Counted from the first letter of the stretch, positions 17,705-27,408 are shown. The stretch: DNA of 64,000 bases from an uncultured Acetatifactor sp. (GCA_910586215.1 CAJUGH010000003.1:115273-179272), one strand, 5' to 3'. Notes: a model not told the origin generated them from the sequence alone. A program made the numbers and translations.

Positions 17705-19249
17705 TCAGCCTTTCCCTGCTTCCTTTCCTGCCTGTGTACCTGCCTTTGCCCTCTTTCCCAGGACAGGGGGCCGGTTTTCCCTGCCCTGCACCCCGGTTCC
17801 AGACACGGCACCAGGCGGTCTGTTCCCGGCCTGCATGGGAAAGATCACTTTCATCACTGTGCCCTCCCCCAGTCTGCTGTCAATCTTCAAGGTAGCACCA
17901 TGGAGCAGGATGATCTTCTGGCACAATGCCATACCGATGCCTGCACCACCCTCCTTGCGGGAACGGGATTTGTCCACCATATAGAAGGCCTCTGTGACAC
18001 GGCTGATCTCCTCCTTGGGGATCCCCCTGCCGTTGTCCACTACCTTCACCTCGTAACCGCCTTCCCGGACTGTTCCCTTCAGCAGGATGAAGCCATCCTC
18101 TCCTTTGTCCATGGCCTTCACGGCATTGTCTAACAGGTTGTAGAACAGGGAGAGCAGCAGTTCCATATCCCCGTGCAGGGTACCCTTATCCATGCTGATC
18201 TTGCCCTTGATCCCCCTCTGCCGGAAAATAGGCCGCATGGTGGTGCGGATGTTCTCCTCAAGCTGCCTGGTCTGGATGGGGCGCAGGGCCAGGGGATTCT
18301 TGTCCATGCCCACCAGGTCCAGCAGCTTATGGGAAAGGCTTTCCAGCCGTTTGCCCTGGCTGTAGATATAGAAGTATGCCTCGCTGCGTTCCTCCTCGGA
18401 CAGCTTCATGGAATTCAGCATGTCTGCGTAGCCGATGATGGAAGTCAGCGGTGTCTTCAGTTCATGGGCAAAAGCTGCCGTAAAATCTTCCTTCTGCCTG
18501 GCCTCCTTCACCTTTTCCTCCATCTGCTCCACCAGCCTGTCTGCCATGCGGTTAAAATTCCGGGCCAGGGTACCGATCTCATCCCGGCTCTTATTGTGAG
18601 AGCGCAGTTCATAACTCCCCTCTGCAATCCGGCCCGCCAGTTTGTTCAGGCGGCTGATGGGACGGGTGATATACCGGGACAGGGCATAGACACAGACACT
18701 TCCCACCAGAAGCAAAATAACCAGGGCCAGACGGTACTGGTTCATCAGTCCCTGCCTGTCCCTGTATACAGGTGTCAGATCCATACACATTCCCAGGATC
18801 ACCGGCTCCTTTGTCACATCAGAGATAGCTGCCGTGAACATGTAATAGCTGCCCCCGATGTCCCGGATACAATAACCATAGGTCTCTTCACCCAGGGCAC
18901 CTGTCAGCGCCTCTGTCACCTCCTGGAATCCCACGGCTTCCAGGTATTCCCCGCCATAGTAATAGGTTCCGTCCATCTTCCCTATAAAACAATGTGCCCC
19001 ATCCCGTTCCACATTGTCCACAATGCTGTCAATGGTCCTGGGTACGGCATAGTCATCGCCGAATTCCTCCATGGAACGGCAGCCCATCTCAAACAGGTAA
19101 TGGAACATCCTGCTCTGACTGTTAGCACGGTCGATCTCCCGGTTCAGCATCTGGGAAAAATTGGAGGAAAGCATCCAGATGCCGAAGGCAGTGAAGATCA
19201 AGGTGAGAAGGGCAATGGTCGCAAAGAAAAGTTTGTCTGCAAATTTCAT
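17705..19249 (-). CDS. Sensor histidine kinase (HAMP, HisKA, HATPase)
   Basis: 514 residues. TM1 about 8-28, extracellular sensor 30-170, TM2 about 172-192, HAMP about 190-245, dimerisation helix with FAHELKTPLTSIIGYADML (His262), N box NLLDNAVKAM, G boxes DNGRGIP and GAGIGMALC. The last 35 residues are a basic, low-complexity tail. Cognate of the OmpR-type regulator whose stop is 3 bp upstream. Confidence 0.94.
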   Translation of the reverse strand: MKFADKLFFATIALLTLIFTAFGIWMLSSNFSQMLNREIDRANSQSRMFHYLFEMGCRSMEEFGDDYAVPRTIDSIVDNVERDGAHCFIGKMDGTYYYGGEYLEAVGFQEVTEALTGALGEETYGYCIRDIGGSYYMFTAAISDVTKEPVILGMCMDLTPVYRDRQGLMNQYRLALVILLLVGSVCVYALSRYITRPISRLNKLAGRIAEGSYELRSHNKSRDEIGTLARNFNRMADRLVEQMEEKVKEARQKEDFTAAFAHELKTPLTSIIGYADMLNSMKLSEEERSEAYFYIYSQGKRLESLSHKLLDLVGMDKNPLALRPIQTRQLEENIRTTMRPIFRQRGIKGKISMDKGTLHGDMELLLSLFYNLLDNAVKAMDKGEDGFILLKGTVREGGYEVKVVDNGRGIPKEEISRVTEAFYMVDKSRSRKEGGAGIGMALCQKIILLHGATLKIDSRLGEGTVMKVIFPMQAGNRPPGAVSGTGVQGRENRPPVLGKRAKAGTQAGKEAGKG

Positions 19250-19252
19250 GGA

Positions 19253-19912
19253 TTAACGTTCGCCTTCCAGGCGGTATCCCACCTTATAAACTGCAGCAAT
19301 CTCATTGTCCCAGTTCAGTTTCTTCTTCAGGCGCTGGATGTGGAGATCCACTGTCCTGCTCTGGCCCATATATTCCCCTCCCCAGACACTCTCATAGATA
19401 GTCTCCCGGTACAGGGCGATATTCCGGTTCCGGGCCAGCAGAAGGAGCAGGTCAAATTCCTTCATGGTGAGGGGAATCTGCTCACCGTTCCTGGTCACAG
19501 ACCTGGACGCAGTGTCTATCACCACATCGAAGACCTCCATCATGGTCTCTGTCTTGTGGTATCGTCTGAGCACCGCTTCCACCCGGGCCAGCAGTTCCAC
19601 GATCTCAAAGGGCTTGGTCAGGTAATCATCTGCCCCCATCTTCAGCCCCTTCACCTTATTCTCCGTGCTGCCTAAGGCCGTCAGGAAGATCACCGGCATC
19701 TCCAGTGTCCTGGCATACTCCATCAGTTCATAGCCATTGATCCCTGGCAGCATCACATCCAGCAGCACCAGGTCAAACTTCTCCTGATCCATCAGGTCTG
19801 CCGCCTGCTCCCCGTCCGGCGCCCAGGTACAGGCGTAACCTGCCCTGCGCAGGTTCATCCGGATCAGGTTCGCAATGGGTTCCTCATCCTCCGCTATCAG
19901 TATCTTAATCAT
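19253..19912 (-). CDS. OmpR-family response regulator
   Basis: 219 residues from the ATG at 19912 (a longer frame to 19966 adds an unlikely extension). Receiver domain begins IKILIAEDEEP, phospho-acceptor Asp52 in LVLLDVMLPG, conserved Lys in YLTKPFE. The C-terminal winged helix ends with SRTVDLHIQRLKKKL, the recognition helix of the OmpR/PhoB class. First gene of a regulator-kinase-anchored-protein operon. Confidence 0.94.
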   Translation of the reverse strand: MIKILIAEDEEPIANLIRMNLRRAGYACTWAPDGEQAADLMDQEKFDLVLLDVMLPGINGYELMEYARTLEMPVIFLTALGSTENKVKGLKMGADDYLTKPFEIVELLARVEAVLRRYHKTETMMEVFDVVIDTASRSVTRNGEQIPLTMKEFDLLLLLARNRNIALYRETIYESVWGGEYMGQSRTVDLHIQRLKKKLNWDNEIAAVYKVGYRLEGER

Positions 19913-20290
19913 TGTCTCTTCTGCCCTTCCTGTGATGTCGCAAGCCAGCTGCAGATTGTCTTGCATGGATCCCGTGAGCCGGCTATAGTGCCTATTGTGT
20001 CATTTTCCTATCTGTTTTTTGATCCATATTCCATTGTACATCCAGTTGCATCTTTTTTGTATCTTAAAATATTTTTGTCATGTTCCGATATTCTCCCATG
20101 TCGTTATCCCTGGTACTTCTAGTATCCTATTTTAGCATACCATCCTGCAATTTGCCATGGGGAAAAGCCAATCTTAAGATTTCTCCCACCCATTCCCCTT
20201 TGATCCGGATTCCCATTTTCACTCAAAATATCAGGCATCCCCATCCTGCCCATGTTATAATGGGGTCACGGACAGGAAAGGGGGTTCCTT
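19913..20290. promoter_or_regulatory. Divergent intergenic region with one clear promoter
   Basis: Holds the start regions of the OmpR regulator (minus) and the broken AraC-GGDEF gene (plus). On the plus strand an extended -10 (TGT followed by TATAAT, 20256-20261) stands about 30 bp before the ATG at 20291, with AGGGGG as its ribosome site. On the minus strand no convincing promoter was found; nothing else is recognised. Confidence 0.5.
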
Positions 20291-20915
20291 ATGCAGAGAC
20301 TGGAATTGCTGGCTTGCAGCCTGGACTTTATAGAGAGACATATGAATGAAACTGTAAGGACAGAGGATATCGCAGCAGCCTGTTACTGTTCAAAATCAAC
20401 CATTCCGCAGTCGGGAGAAATTCACGGAGATCTATCCGAGATTTGTAAATCCGTTACAGGATCCCCTGCAGGATCCTTCCCAGAAAGGAGATATTTGTTT
20501 TATGCAGAAAAGAGATATCAGCCAGCTCTATGAACTGATCCAGAAAAGAAAAAACTGTTATTTTGTGTGCTGTGACATTGAATCCCTGATGGTGATCAAC
20601 CAGATGTCCAGAAAGGCCGGGGATCTGGCCATCCTGGAGACCATACGGCGGATGGATGAGGCCGCCGGGGAGGAAGATATCGTATTCCGGATCGGCGGGG
20701 ATGAGTTCTGTCTTCTCACAAACAGCCCCCAGGAGGAATATGCTGGTAACCTGGCAGAAGCCATCCGTAGCCATAACACGGAGACTTTCCTTTTTGAAGG
20801 CAGGCAGTTCCCACTGTCCCTGCATATCACAGTCACGAGATTCGAGGGAAACAGTCTCCGGTATGGGAATCTGTTTTCCAGCCTGTACACAGCCCTGCAG
20901 CATACCAAGGCTTAA
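20291..20915 (+). pseudogene. AraC-GGDEF regulator with internal deletion and frameshift
   Basis: The first 39 codons encode the start of an AraC-type DNA-binding domain (HMNETVRTEDIAAACYCSKS). The frame then runs into unrelated sequence and stops at 20533. A second frame, coherent from about FTEIYPRFVNPLQDP (near 20425), continues through MQKRDISQLYELIQ to a GGDEF-like domain with FRIGGDEFCLLT and ends at 20915. In a normal AraC domain roughly 60 residues, including the second helix-turn-helix, would lie between these parts, so the gene lost an internal block of not-multiple-of-three length near 20400-20425. The C-terminal half could still be made from its own ATG at 20502 (AAGGAG upstream). 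Confidence 0.75.
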
Positions 20916-20994
20916 GATATCCCACAAAAAGGTGCCCGGACAGCATGCTGTCCGGGTATTCTCCCCAGTGTCTCCTGCCTCTAACCTCTGGCTC

Positions 20995-23900
20995 CTATGC
21001 TTTCCCTGGGATATGCAGGTCATCCTGCCCCGGTACCTGTAGGATGGTCTGTAGAAGTTCCATCAGCCTTGGCACGTCAATGGGTTTGGGAATATGTCCG
21101 TTCATGCCGGCCTTTAGGGCAGCCTTCCGGTCTTCCTCAAAGGCATTTGCCGTCATGGCAATGATGGGAAGATCCGATATCCCGGCCCGTCCCAGTGCCC
21201 GGATCCGCCTGGTAGCTTCGAAGCCATTCATAATGGGCATCTGGATATCCATTAGGATCAGGTCATACTGTCCCGGTGTGGCGTGCTCCATTTTCTCCAC
21301 AGCCACCTCGCCGTCATCTGCCACATCCATAACAAAACCTGCCTCCCGCAGGATCTCAATGGCAATCTCCTGGTTCAGTGCATTGTCTTCCACCAGCAGG
21401 ATCCTCTTCCCCTCAAAGGAAATGGTCTCTCCTGCCCCTGGCTGGCACTCTCTTGTAATCCCGAAGGGAGACTCCAGGACCTCACGCAGTTCTGACAGGA
21501 AGATGGGCTTGGAACAGAATGCCGTGACCCCGGCCTTCCGGGCTTCCTCCTCAATATCTGACCAGTCATAAGCGGTCAGGATGATAATAGGGGTCTCCTC
21601 CCCGATCAGTGCCCGGATCCGCCGCACCACTTCAACCCCGTTCATATCCGGCATAAGCCAGTCAATGATATAGACGGCATATGTATCCTCCTGCTCCTCT
21701 GCCAGCCGGGTACGCAGCACCGCCTCCTTGCCGGAAGTGGTCCAGTCCGGCCTCATGCCGATGGTGGACAACATCTTGGTGACACTGGAACAGGTGTTGA
21801 AATCATCATCTGCCACAAGTGCCCTAAGTCCCTGTAGCTGGGGAATCACTTCCTGGCGCACCGGGCCAGTGCAGGTTCGGAAACGCAGGGATACCGTAAA
21901 AGTAGTTCCCTTCCCCTCCCTGCTGTCCACAGATATCTGTCCGCCCATCATATCCACAATATTCTTGGTGATGGCCATCCCCAGGCCGGTTCCCTGGATC
22001 CCGCTGACTGTGCTGGTACGCTCTCTCTCAAAAGGTTCAAAGACATGCTCCACAAATTCCTGACTCATGCCGATTCCCGTGTCCTTCACCTGGAATTCAT
22101 AGGAAGCCCACCCGTCTGCCACATTTCCCTTCTGCAGGATGCGGACACTGACAATACCTCCTGGCTTTGTGAACTTCATGGCATTGCTAAGGAGGTTCAG
22201 CAGCACCTGGTTCAGTCTCAGTTTGTCACATAGCACATGTTCGTTCACTACATCTGCCGTATCGATGAAGAATTCCAACTGTTTTGATGCAATATCTGAC
22301 TGTACGATAGTCTTCAGGTCGTGCATGATTTCCGGCAGGGAAGTCTCCTTCTCCTCAATCTTTACCTTTCCGCTTTCGATGCGGCTCATATCCAGCACAT
22401 CATTGATCAGGCTCAGCAAGTGGTTGCTGGATGTGGTAATCTTGGCCAGGTAGTCCTGGACCTGTTCGGTGTTGTCTATATGGGCCGCCGCCAGGGATGT
22501 GAACCCGATGATGGCATTCATGGGTGTCCGTATGTCATGGGACATATTGTTGAGGAAGGTAGTCTTGGCCTTGTTGGCATGCTGGGCGGCCGCCAGTGCA
22601 TCCTCCAGATTGCGCTTCTGCTGCTCCAGTTGCGCCTTGAGCCGCTTTTCCTCATCAATGTCCACGAACAGGCCTACAAAGGTAATGGGTGACCCATCTT
22701 CCCTTCTGGACAGCCGGCCTGCGGCATGGAACCAACGCCAGCCGGCATGTCTGGTCAGCAGCCGGTATTCCACATCGTAATTCTTCTCCCCGGTATAATC
22801 ATTTACCGTTTCCCAGTATTCTGCAAGCACCTGTTCCTTGTCGTCTGCGTGCAGCAGGTCTGACCAGGATTCCAGGCGGTTGGGAAAATCCTCTTCCCCC
22901 TCATAACCCAGCATATGCCGGAAAGTCGTACTCCAGGTACAGGATACCATCGCGCCCTTCTCATCAAATTCCATGCCCCACCGGCCGGACCCCATGGCCA
23001 CATGGATATTCTCCATGGCAGTCTGTTCCCGCTCAGCCTGGGCATACGCCGCCCTGATCCTGTCAGCATCCGCCTTCTCCTGTGCTATTAGGATACCCAC
23101 ACTCTTCCTGGACTGGTGGATCAGCACGAGGAAGACTCCCAACATAGAGAGTACGGTAATGATAATCTGGAGGGTACTGCGTGACAGCATCCTGGAACTG
23201 ACCGAACTGATCTGGTCATCAATCACATTATCCTGGACAAGGATCGTCAGCATCCAGTTTGTTCCTTCTACCGGAATATAGCAGAGATCCTCAACGGTTC
23301 CCATGTAGTTGAAGGATATCTTTCCCTGTCTGCCACTTGCAAAGTCATTCAAGATCCGTTCATAGCCGTCTGCCTCTTCCATGACCGCATCCCCAAGTGC
23401 CTGGAGGATATTCTTCCCTGCAGTGAGATATCCGAAATCATCATTCGTAAGGCTCTCCCCGTTCTGGTAATACAGGTTGAAAAATGTATTATTGTTGTCA
23501 TCCTGGGTCAGGAATCCCAGCATTTCATTCATATTGATCTGGCTGAAACACACCTTGATCCTGGCACCCTGGAAGGAAATTCCCTCCACGGGAATGGCAA
23601 GGATCACCTGCTTCCTGGCCCCATAGAGATTTGTGGTGACAATCAAGGGTTCTGTGAGTTCCCCGGATAAAAAGCCATACCGGCTTAATCCGGAAGTGGT
23701 GCTGTGTTCTGCATAGACAATCCCATTCTCATCTACCAGGACAAACTTATCCATGTCATAAAGTTTTTTCACCTTGCCCAGGAAACTGCGCAAGGCCTCC
23801 TGGGATTCCAGGTAAGACGCATCCAGGATAGCAAGGGCATTCTCCATAAACCGGAATCTGTCAGCCAGTTCCTTGGAGAGCACCTCTGCCCTCTTCCCGG

Positions 23901-24084
23901 CCAGTTCCTCCAGATAGAAATCACTGACCCTGGCCACAGCCTGGTCTGCACCCCTCCTGGCACTGTTCATTGCCCAGATGGAGGTGAGGAGGAGGATCAT
24001 GGCAATTACGACTCCGCCCCACACAGCGAAGGTGATGGTACGCCTCTTCTGTTTCCTGTTCATGTCTGTTGCTGGTCTGTCCAT
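20995..24084 (-). CDS. Hybrid sensor kinase: extracellular sensor, PAS, HisKA/HATPase, two receivers
   Basis: 1029 residues. TM1 about 20-40; extracellular, probably Cache-like sensor 45-300; TM2 about 305-323; coiled linker; PAS about 355-480; HisKA with NNMSHDIRTPMNAIIGF (His516); HATPase with NLLSNAMKF and GTGLGMAI; receiver 1 with Asp808 (IIDWLMPDMNG); receiver 2 with Asp946 (LILMDIQMPIMNG). No output domain, so the phosphoryl group must go to another protein or the receivers act as outputs by contact. The gene starts 17 bp after a sugar-type binding lipoprotein, suggesting that this protein presents the ligand to the sensor domain. AGGAG precedes ATG 24084; ATG 24063 is possible. Confidence 0.93.
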   Translation of the reverse strand: MDRPATDMNRKQKRRTITFAVWGGVVIAMILLLTSIWAMNSARRGADQAVARVSDFYLEELAGKRAEVLSKELADRFRFMENALAILDASYLESQEALRSFLGKVKKLYDMDKFVLVDENGIVYAEHSTTSGLSRYGFLSGELTEPLIVTTNLYGARKQVILAIPVEGISFQGARIKVCFSQINMNEMLGFLTQDDNNNTFFNLYYQNGESLTNDDFGYLTAGKNILQALGDAVMEEADGYERILNDFASGRQGKISFNYMGTVEDLCYIPVEGTNWMLTILVQDNVIDDQISSVSSRMLSRSTLQIIITVLSMLGVFLVLIHQSRKSVGILIAQEKADADRIRAAYAQAEREQTAMENIHVAMGSGRWGMEFDEKGAMVSCTWSTTFRHMLGYEGEEDFPNRLESWSDLLHADDKEQVLAEYWETVNDYTGEKNYDVEYRLLTRHAGWRWFHAAGRLSRREDGSPITFVGLFVDIDEEKRLKAQLEQQKRNLEDALAAAQHANKAKTTFLNNMSHDIRTPMNAIIGFTSLAAAHIDNTEQVQDYLAKITTSSNHLLSLINDVLDMSRIESGKVKIEEKETSLPEIMHDLKTIVQSDIASKQLEFFIDTADVVNEHVLCDKLRLNQVLLNLLSNAMKFTKPGGIVSVRILQKGNVADGWASYEFQVKDTGIGMSQEFVEHVFEPFERERTSTVSGIQGTGLGMAITKNIVDMMGGQISVDSREGKGTTFTVSLRFRTCTGPVRQEVIPQLQGLRALVADDDFNTCSSVTKMLSTIGMRPDWTTSGKEAVLRTRLAEEQEDTYAVYIIDWLMPDMNGVEVVRRIRALIGEETPIIILTAYDWSDIEEEARKAGVTAFCSKPIFLSELREVLESPFGITRECQPGAGETISFEGKRILLVEDNALNQEIAIEILREAGFVMDVADDGEVAVEKMEHATPGQYDLILMDIQMPIMNGFEATRRIRALGRAGISDLPIIAMTANAFEEDRKAALKAGMNGHIPKPIDVPRLMELLQTILQVPGQDDLHIPGKA

Positions 24085-24101
24085 GGTATCCTGCTCCTGC
24101 C

Positions 24102-25265
24102 TTAATCTATTTCACCGTACAATGTCCGTAACATGGCGGCGGCACCATCCTGGTAGATAATCGTGGTCCGCTCCTGGGTTTTCTCCGGATACAGTTCCCC
24201 GGGGAGCACCCCGTCTGCAATTTTCACAGCCACCTGTAAGGTATCAAAACCAATGGAATAGCAGTCCTGTACCCCCAGGGCATAGATAACGCCTTCCTTC
24301 AGGTACTGCAGGGCTTCCTGGTCGTGGTCCATCCCTACGATCAAGGTCTTGCCCTCCCGGCCGGCTTCCACCACAGCCCTGGCTGCCCCCACCGGATTGC
24401 TCATGTTGCAGCAGATAATTCCAGCCAGATCCTCATGACGGGACAGGAATGCCTTGGCAAGCTCATAGGCATTGTCCACGGAATCCCCATCGTAGGCAGT
24501 CTCCACAATCTCCATGTCAGGGTACAGTGCCACCATCTCCCTGGCACCCCTGGCCCTGTCCTCATGGCAGGGAGCACCCTCGTTTCCTACCAGGATAGCA
24601 ATCCTGCCAATGCCGCCAAGCTTCTCACACAAAGCCAGGGCAAGGTCAGCGCCATCCTCATAATTGTGGGTGTTGCCCACATAGGCAATGCGGCTACAGC
24701 CATCTTCCCTGGAAGCATCGGAGCTGGAAAATGTCATGACCTTTTGCCCATCTGCCATCAGTTCATTGATCACAGGTGTGATAATGTCCACATCTGCCAC
24801 ATCCACCCCGATGACATCAAATCCCCGTCCGGAGGCATCCCTCAGACGCCCTGCCTGGTCCTGGGCAGAGGCAGCATTGGGAGCCAGGTACTCATAATTG
24901 ATGATGATCCCAAGGCTCTCATACTGCTTCGCCGCATCTTCGATCCCTAGGGCAACGGCATCCCACCAGGGATGAACCAGCTTATAGGTAAAATAGAAAT
25001 TGTACTCCTTCTTACATGGCACATACCCGTCCAGAACATGGTCAAGCTCAACGGCTTCCACCATGTTCTGTGCGGCATCGCCGTCCCCTGGATCCCCTAC
25101 GGCTGGTACATCAGACTGGAAAAGTGTCTCCTGTGGACTGTCCCCGCACCCTGCCAGTCCCAGGCTTCCCCCGCAGAAAAATGCCGCCAGGACCAGCACC
25201 TTCTCAAGTTTGCCTGGCAGTTCTTTTTTCTGTTCCTTTCCTGTGTGTTTTTTTATTGTAGCCAC
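24102..25265 (-). CDS. Sugar-type (RbsB/LacI-fold) binding lipoprotein coupled to a hybrid kinase
   Basis: 387 residues. Signal peptide with lipobox LGLAGC (Cys near 40), acidic linker, then a type 1 periplasmic binding fold from about 70: FYFTYKLVHPWWDAVALGIE, VIGVDVADVDIITPVINE, ILVGNEGAPCHEDRARGA, AGIICCNMSNPVGAARAVVE. No permease or ATPase gene follows; the next gene 17 bp on is the hybrid kinase, so its job is probably ligand capture for sensing rather than transport. Ligand unknown; a pentose, hexose or AI-2-like molecule would fit the fold. Confidence 0.88.
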   Translation of the reverse strand: MATIKKHTGKEQKKELPGKLEKVLVLAAFFCGGSLGLAGCGDSPQETLFQSDVPAVGDPGDGDAAQNMVEAVELDHVLDGYVPCKKEYNFYFTYKLVHPWWDAVALGIEDAAKQYESLGIIINYEYLAPNAASAQDQAGRLRDASGRGFDVIGVDVADVDIITPVINELMADGQKVMTFSSSDASREDGCSRIAYVGNTHNYEDGADLALALCEKLGGIGRIAILVGNEGAPCHEDRARGAREMVALYPDMEIVETAYDGDSVDNAYELAKAFLSRHEDLAGIICCNMSNPVGAARAVVEAGREGKTLIVGMDHDQEALQYLKEGVIYALGVQDCYSIGFDTLQVAVKIADGVLPGELYPEKTQERTTIIYQDGAAAMLRTLYGEID

Positions 25266-25368
25266 TGCTTTCCCCTTCCCCTTTTTATGGGGCTGGCCAA
25301 ACAGACCAGCCCATCTGTTTCCTTATTCCCGCCAGCAATAGACAAAGAAGGACGATCTTGATGCCCTG

Positions 25369-26046
25369 TCAGCCTGCTGCGGGGTATATGACTGAAACAA
25401 GGCTATTATAGCAAACATGAAATTTTTTTACAATAAAAAGCGAATGGATCTGAAGTATCTGTGACTTCACATAATATGAGATTTCTGTCAGTCGCTGATA
25501 TACCTCTATAGAAGAAAGTGCATATTTATAATTTCCACCATTTTCACTTATCGTTGTCATCTCTGAATACAACCTATCCATTTCCTTTTTCATGAGAAGT
25601 ATGACAGCTGCCTCCTCTTCTGATAGGAAGCCATCTGCCTGGAAAGATTCGATCTGTTCAGAATGAAGAAATCCACCATTGTTGATTAGTCCTATGATAC
25701 TCTCCATTTCCCGCCACCCTGCCGGATCCATATGGGCATTCCTTACTTCCGGCATGGAGATGGTGATCAAGTTCACATGTATTTCCATATAGGCTTTCAA
25801 TTGCATCATATCATTTGTAATTGCTCCCAGACAGGAAAGCTGTTCTTCGAAAGATTTCATCTCCTTAAAATGATCCAGGTCACAAATCAAATCATTCATG
25901 GCAGCGTGATACCGTGTCAGAAATTCCTGCTCCCAGGCCTTTTTCTCCCGGAAATCTTGTATGTAGAACAGGGCAATCCAGCCTATGCAGCAAACAGTCA
26001 AAAAAACGGCCACAATATACCGTTGTACTTTCCTTTTTCTTGTCAT
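25369..26046 (-). CDS. Membrane-anchored protein of unknown function
   Basis: 225 residues: basic start, one membrane helix (about 9-28), then a mostly helical extracellular domain. No motif recognised. It sits 104 bp upstream of the binding lipoprotein on the same strand, with AGGAG about 10 bases before its ATG, so it may be co-transcribed with the binding protein-kinase pair and serve as a further sensor part. Lower GC than its neighbours. The C-terminal 25 residues (KKFHVCYNSLVSVIYPAAG) look less ordered than the rest. Confidence 0.7.
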   Translation of the reverse strand: MTRKRKVQRYIVAVFLTVCCIGWIALFYIQDFREKKAWEQEFLTRYHAAMNDLICDLDHFKEMKSFEEQLSCLGAITNDMMQLKAYMEIHVNLITISMPEVRNAHMDPAGWREMESIIGLINNGGFLHSEQIESFQADGFLSEEEAAVILLMKKEMDRLYSEMTTISENGGNYKYALSSIEVYQRLTEISYYVKSQILQIHSLFIVKKFHVCYNSLVSVIYPAAG

Positions 26047-26329
26047 CTTATTTTCACTCCTACAACGTCTCTTCTGAAGACCATTCTAACATAAATGTAA
26101 ACTCAATACAATTATCATAGTAAGATATCTGGACATCGGCCCGGAGGAAGCCTGTCCATGATTGCGGATAAAAGACAAGTTCTTCTTTTGCGGAAAAGGG
26201 AACCGGCAGAAAAGGAAAACTGTCCGGCGAAAAGTTCATCTTGATCTGAAACAGGCGATACAACAGGCAGCCTTCTTTGACAGAAGGCTGCCCATCTTAA
26301 ACCTATTATCTTTTGTGGATATTTATCCC
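26047..26329. other. Intergenic region between cotJ operon and anchored protein
   Basis: 283 bp without a well-supported gene. A minus-strand frame of about 60 codons (26060-26239, from an ATG with no ribosome site) ends just before the ribosome site of the next gene; I cannot call it real. Confidence 0.4.
26266..26292 (-). terminator. Hairpin ending the cotJ operon
   Basis: 11-bp perfect stem (26266-26276 with 26282-26292), loop of five, 38 bp after the cotJC stop. Only a short T-rich stretch (TGTTG) follows on the minus strand. Confidence 0.6.
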
Positions 26330-26950
26330 CTATTTGTCACAGCCGCAGTCCTCACACCTGTCAAAGGCCGGGTTGAAGGCATAGAAATTCTTGCTATCCA
26401 GCTTATCCTGGGTGATGCGCAGGGCTTCGCCAAACCGCTGGAAATGCACCACCTCCCGCATACGCAGGAATTTGATGGGTTCGCACACATCCGGCTCCTT
26501 GATCAGACGCAGGATATTGTCATAGGTGGTGCGGGCCTTCTGCTCTGCAGCCAGGTCTTCTGTCAAGTCTGTGACCGGATCTCCTGTCACCTGGAACTGG
26601 GCAGCCGTGAACGGGAAACCACTTGCAGCCTGGGGCCATACCCCTACAGTATGATCCACATAGTAAGGTGCAAACCCACTTTTCTCAATCTCCTCCATGG
26701 ACAGGTTGCGTGTGAGCTGGTGTACAATAGCCGCCACGATCTCCAGGTGGGCCAGTTCTTCCGTTCCAATGTCTGTCAGCAGTCCTGCCACCTCACGGTA
26801 GGGCATGGAATATCTCTGGGACAGGTAACGTATGCTGGCACCCATCTCCCCATCCGGGCCGCCATACTGGGAGATGATTACCTGCGCCAGTTTTGCATTG
26901 GGTTCTTTGATGTTTACAGGAAATTCCAGTCTCTTCTCATAACTCCACAT
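26330..26950 (-). CDS. cotJC: Spore coat protein CotJC (manganese-catalase-like)
   Basis: 206 residues, the length of the family. Ferritin-like four-helix bundle with carboxylate/His ligand motifs GTEELAHLEIV and AEQKARTTYDN ... REVVHFQRFGEAL, as in manganese catalases. It ends with a Cys-rich tail (CEDCGCDK). Made in the mother cell and placed in the inner spore coat. Its ATG follows the cotJB stop by only a few bases. Confidence 0.95.
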   Translation of the reverse strand: MWSYEKRLEFPVNIKEPNAKLAQVIISQYGGPDGEMGASIRYLSQRYSMPYREVAGLLTDIGTEELAHLEIVAAIVHQLTRNLSMEEIEKSGFAPYYVDHTVGVWPQAASGFPFTAAQFQVTGDPVTDLTEDLAAEQKARTTYDNILRLIKEPDVCEPIKFLRMREVVHFQRFGEALRITQDKLDSKNFYAFNPAFDRCEDCGCDK

Positions 26951-27205
26951 TTAACCGCACTCTCCTTCCCAGGGCAGGGGAGCCATGCCCCAACGCCATT
27001 CCTTGTTGCTCTCCGCAAAGTTCGTGTTCAAGGGGAAATATTTCTGGGAAAATTCCCGCACCATCTGCTGCTTAATCCTGTTATAATGGTTGAAATATTC
27101 CATTGCATTGCGGTCCTGGGGATGTGTATCCAGGTATAGGGTCAGTTCTGTGAGCACGAAGTCCACAATGCCGATATCATTTAAAAGCTGCTCTTTGTTG
27201 CCCAT
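26951..27205 (-). CDS. cotJB: Spore coat assembly protein CotJB
   Basis: 84 residues from the ATG at 27205, which overlaps the cotJA stop (TAATG) and has AAGGAG at proper spacing; an ATG three codons upstream touches the ribosome site and is unlikely. Contains the family core LTLYLDTHPQDRNAMEYFNHY and WRWGMAPLPWEG. Needed with CotJA to place CotJC in the coat. Confidence 0.93.
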   Translation of the reverse strand: MGNKEQLLNDIGIVDFVLTELTLYLDTHPQDRNAMEYFNHYNRIKQQMVREFSQKYFPLNTNFAESNKEWRWGMAPLPWEGECG

Positions 27206-27372
27206 TACACACATCTCCTTCCCGTGAAGGGTTTGTTCAGCTCAGGAAATACTGTGCCGATACAATATGCCTTCTCCAAATCGTCATACATCTTCTCAAA
27301 TCTCTGCCATGGCACATAGGCCATCGCCACAGGAAATTTGTCAATCTGGTTGTCATATCCGTGATCCTGCAT
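27205..27372 (-). CDS. cotJA: Spore coat associated protein CotJA
   Basis: 55 residues from the ATG at 27372 (AGGAG nine bases upstream). The core reads FPVAMAYVPWQRFEKMYDDL, then LEKAYCIGTVFPELNKPF, the CotJA signature. First gene of cotJABC; a mother-cell-type promoter candidate lies 37-64 bp upstream. Confidence 0.92.
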   Translation of the reverse strand: MQDHGYDNQIDKFPVAMAYVPWQRFEKMYDDLEKAYCIGTVFPELNKPFTGRRCV

Positions 27373-27408
27373 TAGATTTCTCTCCTCGGATCCATTTTGG
27401 TTTGCTAT

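Noticed and set aside
18173..19675. 500-codon plus-strand frame spanning kinase and regulator
   Set aside because: Antisense shadow across two well-defined minus-strand genes, His/Gln-rich with no domain.
26060..26263. 67-codon minus-strand frame after cotJC
   Set aside because: Starts at a TTG or an ATG without a ribosome site, right behind the cotJ hairpin; no recognisable domain.
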